Below, one piece after another: positions 1-6,451 of a stretch of 10,980 nucleotides of DNA. Origin of the DNA: CAIJMI01 sp043798445 (GTDB lineage: Bacteria; Patescibacteriota; Microgenomatia; UBA10105; UBA927); the NCBI GenBank assembly GCA_043798445.1, contig JAZDOQ010000021.1, positions 1 to 10,980 of the forward strand. The letters run 5' to 3'. The notes below the pieces were generated by a model that made no database searches, was not told where the DNA came from, and was given only the letters and a program-made list of their open reading frames with translations. The position numbers and the translations under genes are program-made. How positions within the stretch are numbered: position 1 is the stretch's first letter; each line of letters opens with the position of its first letter.

Positions 1-1119
1 GGTGTGCGGCTGGAAAATCGTAATGATGCGACGTTTTGGAAACCACGCTCGAGTAGCTTCAAGCGTTGCCTCAATTTCTGTTGGATGATGCGCGTAATCA
101 TCAAATATTAAAATCCCGTTTTCGTCTGCCAATTTTTCAAACCGCCGTTTCGTCCCGCCAAACAAAGCAAGGCCTTTTTTAATATCATCCCATGAAATCC
201 CGTACGAAACAGCGCATGCTGCAGCGGCTGTGGCATTAAGAACGTTGTGCCGGCCTGGAACTTTTAACACAAACTCACCCATTGGTACGCCGTGCATGGA
301 AAGCGTAAAAAATGTTCGTTCTTTTCCAAAACCAACATGGGTAATTTGAATATCTGCACGCGGAGAGAATCCATACTGCAACATCTGTGTATCCTTGATA
401 AGTCCAACACTTTCCGGATCATCAGCGTTAATAATAGTAATTTGTTTTCCTTGTTGTTGTTTTTGAAGCATTAAAAAAGCATCTTTTACTGCTGAAAGTG
501 ATGCGTATGCATCCGGATGATCAAAATCAATATTCGTCACGACAAGAATATCGGGGTTCTGCCATAAAAACCGAGGCTTTGCGTCATGATACGGATCAGT
601 GATATATTCATCCGCTTCTGCAATAAACATAGTTCCTTTCCCACAATGTCCCGGAAGTCCGACACCTAGTATGTCTCCGCACCCAATTGCATACGATGGA
701 TCGATATTGGCAACGGAAAAAATAGTTGCCAACATCGCACTCGTTGTTGTTTTTCCGTGACTACCCGCAATTGATATCTGCTCATAACTTTTCATAAAAA
801 ATCCAAGTGCTTCACCATGAGACATGACTGGAATGTGAAAATCGCGAGCAGCTTGCACTTCAACGTTTTCTTTTCCTCCGTGAGCACCGGTAAAAATCAC
901 TACATCCGGCGCTGAAGTACGCCTCACATGATCAGGAGAAAAACCTTCCTGAATGGAAATACCGGCCTTTTTTAACGTTTTGTGCGTTGGAAATACACCA
1001 TTCACATCTGATCCTGATACTTGTATTCCCCGCTCCTTGACGTAGATGGCAAGTGCTGTCATGGCAACACCGGTAATGCCAACAAAATGGATGCGTCGTA
1101 TGTCTTTTTTATCCATCAT
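1..1119 (-). CDS. murC: UDP-N-acetylmuramate--L-alanine ligase MurC (3' end cut by window)
   Basis: MurC is the cytoplasmic ATP-dependent ligase that adds the first stem-peptide residue, normally L-Ala, to UDP-MurNAc. The frame is open from the ATG at 1119 to the window edge: 373 codons of a protein usually near 450. Visible are the N-terminal Rossmann motif HFVGITGVAMTALA (about 11-24), the ATP loop GSHGKTTT (119-126), EADEY (168-172), TNIDFDHPD (about 195-203), a C-terminal-domain DDYAHHPTE (340-348) and FQPHT at the edge. FQPH and DYAHHP are MurC/Mpl-type signatures. The segment after EADEY (ITDPYHDAKPRFLWQNP) is longer than the usual EADESDGSF of MurC and recalls Mpl, the murein peptide ligase, so an Mpl-like specificity cannot be excluded. 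The dcw context and direct pairing with pgeF favour MurC. The start ATG overlaps the pgeF stop as ATGA; a second in-frame ATG follows at once. No Shine-Dalgarno is visible, so translational coupling is likely. Confidence 0.9.
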   Translation of the reverse strand, partial: MMDKKDIRRIHFVGITGVAMTALAIYVKERGIQVSGSDVNGVFPTHKTLKKAGISIQEGFSPDHVRRTSAPDVVIFTGAHGGKENVEVQAARDFHIPVMSHGEALGFFMKSYEQISIAGSHGKTTTSAMLATIFSVANIDPSYAIGCGDILGVGLPGHCGKGTMFIAEADEYITDPYHDAKPRFLWQNPDILVVTNIDFDHPDAYASLSAVKDAFLMLQKQQQGKQITIINADDPESVGLIKDTQMLQYGFSPRADIQITHVGFGKERTFFTLSMHGVPMGEFVLKVPGRHNVLNATAAAACAVSYGISWDDIKKGLALFGGTKRRFEKLADENGILIFDDYAHHPTEIEATLEATRAWFPKRRIITIFQPHT

Positions 1120-1862
1120 AGTTCATGGTACCCGATATACCCCATAATTTCACCAAAGCGTTCCGTTTTTCTTCGAAATGAATAAAATTCATCAGCATTG
1201 CAATATGTACAGAGCTGTTCATTCCAGTCGATATGACCTTCAAGAACGCCTGATTGCTTCAAGTCATGTATATTTGCCTTTCCAATATCAATATACCAAT
1301 GATCGCCCGCCTTATTCACAATTCCTCTGCCGCCGGGAAATTCACGTTCAAACAGCATCGCCCGTTCTTCATCCACGTCATAACAACATGCATGAATATA
1401 GGGGCCTATCGCAACAAGAATATTCTTTGGTTTGGATCCACACCTCATAAACATTCGTATCATTTCTTTGGAAACATGTTCTTTTGTTCCCTTCCATCCG
1501 GCGTGCACTGCACCAATAATGTCAGTGTGTGGATCAACAAACAGAAGCGGTACACAATCTCCAACATGGACAGTGAGAATTGGTTGTTGTGACGTAGATA
1601 CATCTTTCCTGTAGATAAACCCGTCGACATCATCGAAAGTTTTTCCACAATCCTCATGGGTAACAACACGAATTGAATTCCCATGTGATTGATTTGCACA
1701 CACTACTCCTTTGGGATTGAAACCTGCTGCCGTAAGTGCTGCCTCACGGTTTGACGCTTCCTGCATGGACGTATGTTTTTTTGATGTGAATCCATGAACT
1801 ACTCCCGTTTTTACGGAAAAAAACGTTGACTCATATAAACCATTATGGGTTTTTTGTATCAT
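1116..1862 (-). CDS. pgeF: Peptidoglycan editing factor PgeF (YfiH/DUF152, multicopper-oxidase-like fold)
   Basis: A 248-residue member of the YfiH/DUF152 family, often misnamed laccase or polyphenol oxidase. In E. coli, PgeF hydrolyses UDP-MurNAc carrying L-Ser in place of L-Ala and so corrects MurC errors; purine nucleoside phosphorylase and adenosine deaminase activities are also reported for the family. Family motifs are complete: QSHGNSI (58-64), VGDCVPLLFVD (100-110), GAVHAGWKGT (117-126), IGPYIHACCYDV (152-163) and CTYCNADEFYSFRR (218-231). H60, C103 and H120 are the expected zinc ligands, so the enzyme should be active. Length is normal for the family. It starts 12 bases after murE and its TGA overlaps the murC ATG. 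The ATG at 1862 has no Shine-Dalgarno; an ATG at 1873 leads only to a very short frame. Its place between murE and murC argues for the editing role here. Confidence 0.93.
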   Translation of the reverse strand: MIQKTHNGLYESTFFSVKTGVVHGFTSKKHTSMQEASNREAALTAAGFNPKGVVCANQSHGNSIRVVTHEDCGKTFDDVDGFIYRKDVSTSQQPILTVHVGDCVPLLFVDPHTDIIGAVHAGWKGTKEHVSKEMIRMFMRCGSKPKNILVAIGPYIHACCYDVDEERAMLFEREFPGGRGIVNKAGDHWYIDIGKANIHDLKQSGVLEGHIDWNEQLCTYCNADEFYSFRRKTERFGEIMGYIGYHEL

Positions 1863-1874
1863 GTATAAAACATC

Positions 1875-3071
1875 TTACTTTTTCAATATTTTTTTTACTG
1901 CATCCTGATCACTCCAGGGATACTCGACTGTTCCCCTGCATAAGCTTTTTTCGTGACCTTTGCCGGTAATGATAACTGTATCATCTTTTTTCACATCCGA
2001 TAGGGCAAAAGTAATTGCTTCAAACCGATTGCTAAATTTATGAACGTCTTTATATACAGGAATTCCCGAGGCAATCTCGTCCATGATGGTATCATTATTT
2101 TCCGTACGATAATCTTCTTCCGTTAAGACAATGACATCTGCATATTCAGCGGAGGCTTTCCCCATATAGGGGCGTTTTGTGCGGTCCCGAAGTCCTGCGC
2201 TTCCAAACACATGAATTACTTTTCCTTTTGTCATATCCCGCACAGTTTTTAAAGCCTTATCAATAGCATTTGGCGTATGGGCAAAGTCAACAATAACCCG
2301 ACATGGTTTGGTGACCGCAACCTCCATTCTTCCGGGAACTCCCGCAAATCCCTTTATTGCCTTTTTAACCGTTTCCTTTGAAATTCCCAGCACATCAACT
2401 GCGGCAATGGCTGCAAGACAGTTATACATATTAAATTCACCCGGTAACTTTGTTTCAAATGGATACGTTTCTGGAGTAATCGTTGCCGGTCGATGAATAC
2501 CATACGTAATCATTTTTTTTCGTCGAATAAGAGGCGAAATTGTTGCATAAAGTTCCCCTTCATCTTTATTAATGATCGCAACATCACTTGAGTTAAGAAG
2601 TTGTAGCTTTGTCATCAAATATCGCTCATATGTTTTATGGAAATCCAGGTGTTCATGGGTCACATTTGTCAAAATACCCACAGTAAATCGAATACCCCAG
2701 ACTCTGGATTGCGACAATGCATGAGATGTCACTTCCAAAACCACATGCGTGTCTCCATGATCTACCGCTTCACGAAGGTACTTTTGCACCCAGAAGGCAT
2801 TGGGGGTCGTCACATGAAAGCCGGTATCATAGGATTTACCTGCTATAACAGCATGAACTGACGTTATAACTGACGTTTTGAACCCCGCAGCCTTCAATAT
2901 TTCGTAGACAAGAGTAGTCGTGGTTGTTTTCCCGTCCGTTCCTGTGATACCGATAATCGTCAAGTGACGAGCCGGGAAGCGAAAATAGAGAGATGACCCA
3001 ACGGCAACAATTAAATGATAAAGGCTCTTGAGCCAGGAAATCATGGGCTTTATTATACCATGAATAGGCAT
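1875..3071 (-). CDS. murE: MurE-like Mur ligase lacking the N-terminal UDP-binding domain
   Basis: Mur ligase of the MurE type, which adds the third residue (meso-diaminopimelate, Lys or another) to UDP-MurNAc-L-Ala-D-Glu. At 398 residues it is about 90-100 shorter than usual: the ATP loop GITGTDGKTTTTT begins at residue 41, and the first 40 residues are a hydrophobic/basic stretch, not the UDP-MurNAc-binding domain. The central and C-terminal domains are otherwise good: NVTHEHLDFH (136-145), K155 at the place of the carbamylated lysine, GVPGRME (244-250), VDFAHTP (261-267), VFGSAGLRDRTKRP (288-301) and TGKGHE (369-374). At the position of the DNPR motif that recognises diaminopimelate, the protein reads EDYR (319-322), so substrate specificity is uncertain. 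The first ATG (3071) is 9 bases after ftsI with no proper Shine-Dalgarno. M10 (ATG at 3044) is an alternative start and has an extended -10 box just before it. Confidence 0.85.
   Translation of the reverse strand: MPIHGIIKPMISWLKSLYHLIVAVGSSLYFRFPARHLTIIGITGTDGKTTTTTLVYEILKAAGFKTSVITSVHAVIAGKSYDTGFHVTTPNAFWVQKYLREAVDHGDTHVVLEVTSHALSQSRVWGIRFTVGILTNVTHEHLDFHKTYERYLMTKLQLLNSSDVAIINKDEGELYATISPLIRRKKMITYGIHRPATITPETYPFETKLPGEFNMYNCLAAIAAVDVLGISKETVKKAIKGFAGVPGRMEVAVTKPCRVIVDFAHTPNAIDKALKTVRDMTKGKVIHVFGSAGLRDRTKRPYMGKASAEYADVIVLTEEDYRTENNDTIMDEIASGIPVYKDVHKFSNRFEAITFALSDVKKDDTVIITGKGHEKSLCRGTVEYPWSDQDAVKKILKK
3052..3060 (-). promoter_or_regulatory. Possible internal promoter, extended -10 TGGTATAAT
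   Basis: The minus strand reads TGGTATAAT, a perfect TG-N-TATAAT extended -10, inside the first codons of murE as annotated. Seven bases (AAAGCCC) separate it from an in-frame ATG at 3044 (M10 of MurE), so transcription would begin at or next to that ATG. ATGACA (3084-3079) resembles a -35 but lies 21 bp away, too far for a standard promoter. An extended -10 can work without a -35. The match could be chance, because these bases also encode protein if translation starts at 3071. Confidence 0.35.
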
Positions 3072-3080
3072 GTTCCCGTG

Positions 3081-4760
3081 TCATTGCGCAGGAATGCCCA
3101 AATACAAAAATATATCTTTAGCTATGTTAAAAAAGAGCGGTGCTGCGGTCTCCGAACCCCACGGGGATGATGTTGGCTCACGAAGGGTTACTAACATGAC
3201 AAATCGCGGGTTGTCAGCAGGTGCAAAGCCAACAAATGAAGCTATGGTTTTCGTTGCGTCATAATGGCCGGCAACCGGAATCTGTGCTGTGCCTGTTTTT
3301 CCGGCAATTCTATATCCCTTTGGCTTTGCCCATTTAGCCTCTCCGTTATCAACAGCTGCAATCATCATCTCTGTCACAACCCCAGCGGTTGCGTTACTAA
3401 ATAGTTGCCGTACTTTTTTTGGCTGTATTTCATTCGTTTTGCCATCTTGGTAGGTGATTGAACGAACCATGCGCGGTTCCATCAGCCATCCGCCATTGGC
3501 AATAGCTGCTGTTGCCCTCACCATTTGAAGCGGGGTAGCGGCAATTCCTTGACCAAATGAAGCAGTTGCAAGATCAATTTCTTTCCAACTCTTATCACTA
3601 CGAAGCTCAGGTGTTGCTTCATCTTCAAGATCAATGTTGGTAAGCGTTCCAAAACCAATATCCTTGATAAATTTGATAAATTTGTCTTTCCCAAGCTTTC
3701 TTCCTGCAAATACCATGCCAACATTTGAAGAATGCTCTAATACTTGAGTCATCGTGATTGGACCCAAGTATTCGTTATTCCATGTCCGGATTGTATATTC
3801 ACCTATTTGCGTTGGTCCCTTTTCATCAAATTCCGTGTTGGCTTTGATAACACCGGCATCAATTGCTGCAGCAAGGACAAGTGCTTTAAACGTTGATCCT
3901 GGCTCATAGGATGAGGCCACAATTGGGTTTTTATAGAATTCCTTATCATATTCCTTGTATTTTCCCGGGTCATAGGACGGATACGAAGCCATCGCTAAAA
4001 TCCCTCCGGTTTTTGGATCCATAACAACGACTGAGCCTTCTTTTGCACCATATTTTTCAATTCCTTGTTTTAATTTTGTCTCCACAATATGTTGAATCGT
4101 CCTGTCAAGCCATAAATGAAAGGTGCTTCCATTTTCCGGTTCCACCCGCACACTTTCACCAATAAGAATTGGAGTGCCGGATACATCTTTTTCAATCGTG
4201 ATACTTCCCGCTTTTCCCTGAAGTTCCCGCTGATAAAACCCCTCAAGCCCAAAATACCCCTTATCAGTCCCATTTTGATCAAGTCCAACAAATCCTAATA
4301 AATGCGCGGCCATCGAGGCTTCCGGATAGTAACGTTTCGGTTCTTTTACAAATCCAATACCTGAGATGCTTGCCTGTGTAAGAAGTTCTGTTTTTCCAAC
4401 ATCAACTTTGTGTGCAATCGGCACCCACACGCGATTTGGCTGGGTCACCATCGCAGAGAGTGTTGCTTCAGGTATTTCTAAAATTTGACTCACTAAGCGA
4501 AGGTATGTGGGGATATTAGTGATATTCTTTGGCTCTGCATACACAAGTGATGCTGTTTTATTCATGACAAGAGGGTATCCATCTGATGTTATGATGGGTC
4601 CCCGCTCGGCAGGCAACGTCAACTCCATCATATGTTGTGCGGCAGCTTCAGCTTTGAGTCTGTTGCCTGAAATTATTTGCCAATAAAACAACCTGACAAT
4701 GATACAAACAAAACAGAGGACAAAAAAGGAAAATACTGACCAGATGCGCCACATCTTCAT
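3081..4760 (-). CDS. ftsI: Class B penicillin-binding protein, septal transpeptidase FtsI (PBP3/PBP2B-like)
   Basis: A 559-residue monofunctional transpeptidase that cross-links peptidoglycan at the septum in partnership with FtsW and the FtsQLB complex. It has a short cytoplasmic N-terminus, one membrane segment (about 5-29), the start of the PBP dimerisation domain at AERGPIITSDG (51-61) and a transpeptidase domain from about 240. The three active-site motifs are intact: S289-T-F-K292 with the nucleophile Ser289, S344-S-N346, and K488-T-G490 followed by TAQ. No PASTA domains follow; the chain ends soon after the transpeptidase fold. This length and layout match ordinary FtsI. It begins 12 bases after the ftsL-like gene and ends 9 before murE, the classical dcw position. 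The start at 4760 (MKMWRI) lacks a Shine-Dalgarno; a second ATG two codons in is possible. Confidence 0.95.
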   Translation of the reverse strand: MKMWRIWSVFSFFVLCFVCIIVRLFYWQIISGNRLKAEAAAQHMMELTLPAERGPIITSDGYPLVMNKTASLVYAEPKNITNIPTYLRLVSQILEIPEATLSAMVTQPNRVWVPIAHKVDVGKTELLTQASISGIGFVKEPKRYYPEASMAAHLLGFVGLDQNGTDKGYFGLEGFYQRELQGKAGSITIEKDVSGTPILIGESVRVEPENGSTFHLWLDRTIQHIVETKLKQGIEKYGAKEGSVVVMDPKTGGILAMASYPSYDPGKYKEYDKEFYKNPIVASSYEPGSTFKALVLAAAIDAGVIKANTEFDEKGPTQIGEYTIRTWNNEYLGPITMTQVLEHSSNVGMVFAGRKLGKDKFIKFIKDIGFGTLTNIDLEDEATPELRSDKSWKEIDLATASFGQGIAATPLQMVRATAAIANGGWLMEPRMVRSITYQDGKTNEIQPKKVRQLFSNATAGVVTEMMIAAVDNGEAKWAKPKGYRIAGKTGTAQIPVAGHYDATKTIASFVGFAPADNPRFVMLVTLREPTSSPWGSETAAPLFFNIAKDIFLYLGIPAQ

Positions 4761-4772
4761 GCAGGTTCTATT

Positions 4773-5066
4773 TTATCGAGTTTGTCCGAAGGCCACAACA
4801 AACATATCTTGGTTAAACGTAAAAACTTTTGGAAATTCAATAAATCCCATGCTTGCTGATTTTTCACGGATAGTAAGAAGGGATGATGCTGACGCCACTT
4901 TTTCCTCTTTCAAGGATACTTGCTGACGAAGTTGTTCAATATCCTGATCAATACGTTTTACTTCTTTTCCATCAATAACAAGCTGACAAGAATACACAAT
5001 TTGAGCGGTTAAGAGACCAACGAACAGTATTGTTCCCGGGATGAGAAGTTTTTTTATTGTGTTCAT
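4773..5066 (-). CDS. ftsL: FtsL-like divisome protein (small bitopic coiled-coil protein)
   Basis: A 97-residue protein in the slot that ftsL occupies between rsmH and ftsI. It has a short basic N-terminus (MNTIKK), one membrane segment (about 7-26) and then an extracytoplasmic helical stretch rich in Glu, Gln, Lys and Leu (about 33-70) that suits a coiled coil. After that comes REKSASMGFIEFPKV (67-81), which resembles the short conserved element after the coiled coil of FtsL/DivIC proteins, where the helix ends before a pairing strand. FtsL binds FtsB/DivIC and FtsQ/DivIB and activates FtsWI. Sequence conservation in this family is very low, so the name rests mainly on position, size and topology. 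It starts 8 bases after rsmH with no Shine-Dalgarno. Confidence 0.75.
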   Translation of the reverse strand: MNTIKKLLIPGTILFVGLLTAQIVYSCQLVIDGKEVKRIDQDIEQLRQQVSLKEEKVASASSLLTIREKSASMGFIEFPKVFTFNQDMFVVAFGQTR

Positions 5067-5074
5067 ATCGTTTG

Positions 5075-5938
5075 CTAGCGTTTTTGTACAATCCGAAGCT
5101 TTGCGCTTCGTGCCCGCGGATTGCTTTGTTCTTCTTCCGCACTTGCCGTTATTGGTTTTTTCGAAATCTCGATAAATTCAGATCGCCTAAAAAACCGCTT
5201 TACAATCCGGTCCTCCAGAGAATGAAAGCTTATGACCGCTATTCGTCCTCTGAATGCAACAAGATGCGACGCTCCAGTGAGTCCTTCCTCAAGCGCACCC
5301 ATCTCGTCATTTACCGCTATCCGAATTGCCTGAAATACTCTCGCTACCGTACCAGTGCTTGCTTTTCCTGTCCCGACAACGCTCTCAATTACCTTTCGCA
5401 ATTGCCCTGACGTTGTTATTTGGCCTACCTGACGGGCATGGATAAGATGAACAGCAATTGTCCGAGCACGCTCTTCCTCACCATATTTCGCAAATATTTC
5501 ATACAATTCATTTTCTGTTGATCGCGCAATCAGGCCCTCCGCACTTTCAGTATTAACTTGTAAAAAGCGCATATCTAAGGGTGCATCATCAAACCTGAAT
5601 GAAAATCCTCGATTTTTAATGTTGATCTGATGGCTGGAAACTCCCAAGTCAAACAATACCCCATCAACGTTTTCAAACCCTTGTTCTTTTGCTATCGCTT
5701 CGATATCTCGAAAATTTCCTTGTACAATCCGCAGGCGTGGACCTTGTAGCTTCTTTCCCTCTTCTATTGCGTCGCTATCCGCATCAATTGCAAGAACTTC
5801 CGCTCCCAGGTCAAGAATCGCTTGTGTGTGTCCGCCGCCGCCAAAAGTCGCATCGATATATCGTTTTCCAGCCTTCACATCGAGCCCTCGAATCACTTCT
5901 GACAGTAAAACTGATGTATGGTAGGCGCTCATAGGCAA
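5075..5938 (-). CDS. rsmH: 16S rRNA (cytosine(1402)-N4)-methyltransferase RsmH (MraW)
   Basis: RsmH uses S-adenosylmethionine to methylate N4 of C1402 in the decoding centre of 16S rRNA; it is almost always the second dcw gene. The 287-residue protein is slightly short (about 300-315 is usual) but complete in motifs: YHTSVLLSEV (6-15), YIDATFGGGGHT (27-38, SAM-binding loop), LAIDAD (49-54), VLFDLGVSSHQ (94-104), GFSFRFDDAPLDMR (111-124), RVFQAIRIAVNDE (200-212), ISFHSLEDRIVKRFF (236-250) and the basic end NPRARSAKLRI (273-283). The frame opens with TTG at 5938, directly after the mraZ stop, 8 bases downstream of GGGA (5950-5947). An ATG two codons later (5932) is the alternative start; its spacing to that GGGA is poorer. 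Translation is probably coupled to mraZ. Confidence 0.96.
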   Translation of the reverse strand: MPMSAYHTSVLLSEVIRGLDVKAGKRYIDATFGGGGHTQAILDLGAEVLAIDADSDAIEEGKKLQGPRLRIVQGNFRDIEAIAKEQGFENVDGVLFDLGVSSHQINIKNRGFSFRFDDAPLDMRFLQVNTESAEGLIARSTENELYEIFAKYGEEERARTIAVHLIHARQVGQITTSGQLRKVIESVVGTGKASTGTVARVFQAIRIAVNDEMGALEEGLTGASHLVAFRGRIAVISFHSLEDRIVKRFFRRSEFIEISKKPITASAEEEQSNPRARSAKLRIVQKR

Positions 5939-6334
5939 TTATTTCGTCCCTTTGCTAAACTCTTTCCATTTGTTTATATCCCAAATCTCAAAATGATCAC
6001 CTGCACCAATCACTTTTACCTCACTCGTAATCTCAGCATATTCCTTGAGGTGGGTAGGCAATATAACCCGTCCAAGCTTATCTGTCTCAACCTTTTCTGC
6101 TGCCGAAAACACGTACCGTCGTAGTGCTCTTCCCTCGTCCGTTGTTACTGATGTTTCCAGCTGCTTTGCCGCTTCTTTCTCCCACGCTGTCAAATCGTAT
6201 CCAAAAATGCATGTATCAAACCCTCTCGTTAGTACCATTTGTTCTTGTCCAAGCTCTTGCCGAATCTTTCTTGGCAGCGTTACTCTGCCCCGTTCATCAA
6301 GTGTATGGTTATATTCCCCAAGGAACAATTTCAT
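5939..6334 (-). CDS. mraZ: Transcriptional regulator / dcw repressor MraZ
   Basis: MraZ is a ring-forming DNA-binding protein that, in E. coli and Mycoplasma, binds repeats in front of its own operon and controls dcw transcription. The 131-residue protein carries two AbrB/SpoVT-like swapped-hairpin halves, each with the DxxGR motif: LDERGRVTLPRKIR (12-25) and TDKLGRVILPTHLKEYA (84-100). LFLGEYNHTLD at the N-terminus and FSAAEKVE (76-83) are typical. It is somewhat shorter than the usual 140-152 residues and is complete. It opens the dcw run and ends directly at the rsmH start. The ATG at 6334 has no normally spaced Shine-Dalgarno (TTTAGGGT touches the ATG). TGG repeats immediately upstream point to autoregulation. 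Confidence 0.96.
   Translation of the reverse strand: MKLFLGEYNHTLDERGRVTLPRKIRQELGQEQMVLTRGFDTCIFGYDLTAWEKEAAKQLETSVTTDEGRALRRYVFSAAEKVETDKLGRVILPTHLKEYAEITSEVKVIGAGDHFEIWDINKWKEFSKGTK
5947..5953 (-). promoter_or_regulatory. Ribosome binding site of rsmH (AAAGGGA)
   Basis: AAAGGGA lies inside the last codons of mraZ, 8 bases before the TTG at 5938 and 14 before the ATG at 5932. The spacing favours TTG as the true start. It is one of only two reasonable Shine-Dalgarno matches I see in the window, both in front of genes that abut or overlap an upstream gene. Confidence 0.45.
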
Positions 6335-6341
6335 ACCCTAA

Positions 6342-6398
6342 AGTTTACCACTTTTTCCCATCTATATCCATATTCACCCATTTTTCACGCTATGTCAA
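6342..6398 (-). promoter_or_regulatory. Candidate promoter region of the mraZ/dcw operon
   Basis: Two alternatives are visible. A perfect -35 TTGACA lies at 6398-6393; 17 bp downstream is GAATAT (6375-6370), a weak -10 (3 of 6), which would give a leader of about 30 bases. Separately, TGGTAAACT (6350-6342) reads as an extended -10 (TAAACT, 4 of 6) ending 7 bases before the ATG, giving an almost leaderless transcript. Both overlap the TGG repeats, so MraZ binding would block either. I cannot choose between them from sequence. Confidence 0.5.
6347..6380 (-). promoter_or_regulatory. MraZ operator: four TGGN direct repeats at 10-bp period
   Basis: On the minus strand, TGGG (6380-6377), TGGA (6370-6367), TGGG (6360-6357) and TGGT (6350-6347) start exactly 10 bp apart with 6-base spacers, ending 12 bases before the mraZ ATG. 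Known MraZ sites are direct TGGG-type repeats on this 10-bp helical period (TGGGN separated by 5 bp), usually three or more, in front of mraZ. Repeats one and three match exactly; two and four each differ at the last base. The position between the possible promoter elements and mraZ fits repression by MraZ. Confidence 0.8.
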
Positions 6399-6451
6399 GG
6401 GGTATTTCACGGAAAAAACTCTAATAAGAAGTAACAAATGAGGAATACAAC
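6399..6451. other. Short intergenic stretch upstream of the mraZ promoter
   Basis: About 50 bases between the small membrane protein and the mraZ promoter. On the minus strand it is AT-rich and ends with a run of six T (6419-6414). I see no stable stem before that run, so there is no supported terminator and read-through from glyS into the dcw genes remains possible. No open frame of interest. Confidence 0.5.

Noticed and set aside
1178..1614. Several plus-strand frames antisense to pgeF, and similar ones across the window
   Set aside because: They lie opposite conserved enzyme genes, have no family motifs and are explained as shadow frames.
1116..1862. Naming the YfiH-family gene a laccase or polyphenol oxidase
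   Set aside because: The family motifs match PgeF/DUF152, which lacks the multicopper centre of true laccases; the cell-wall context also supports the editing role.
2855..2878. Direct repeat of AACTGACGTT at 12-base period
   Set aside because: It encodes the TSVITSV stretch of MurE (residues 67-72 and around), so protein sequence explains it.
3023..3034. Inverted repeat GGCTC-TT-GAGCC
   Set aside because: A 5-bp stem with a 2-base loop inside murE coding sequence, with no following T-run; not a credible terminator or operator.
2836..3084. An 82-codon minus-strand frame spanning the ftsI-murE junction
   Set aside because: It overlaps the well-supported murE coding region in another frame and shows no recognisable domain.
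6414..6451. T-run downstream of the small membrane protein as a terminator
   Set aside because: No stable stem precedes the T-run, so there is no support for intrinsic termination.
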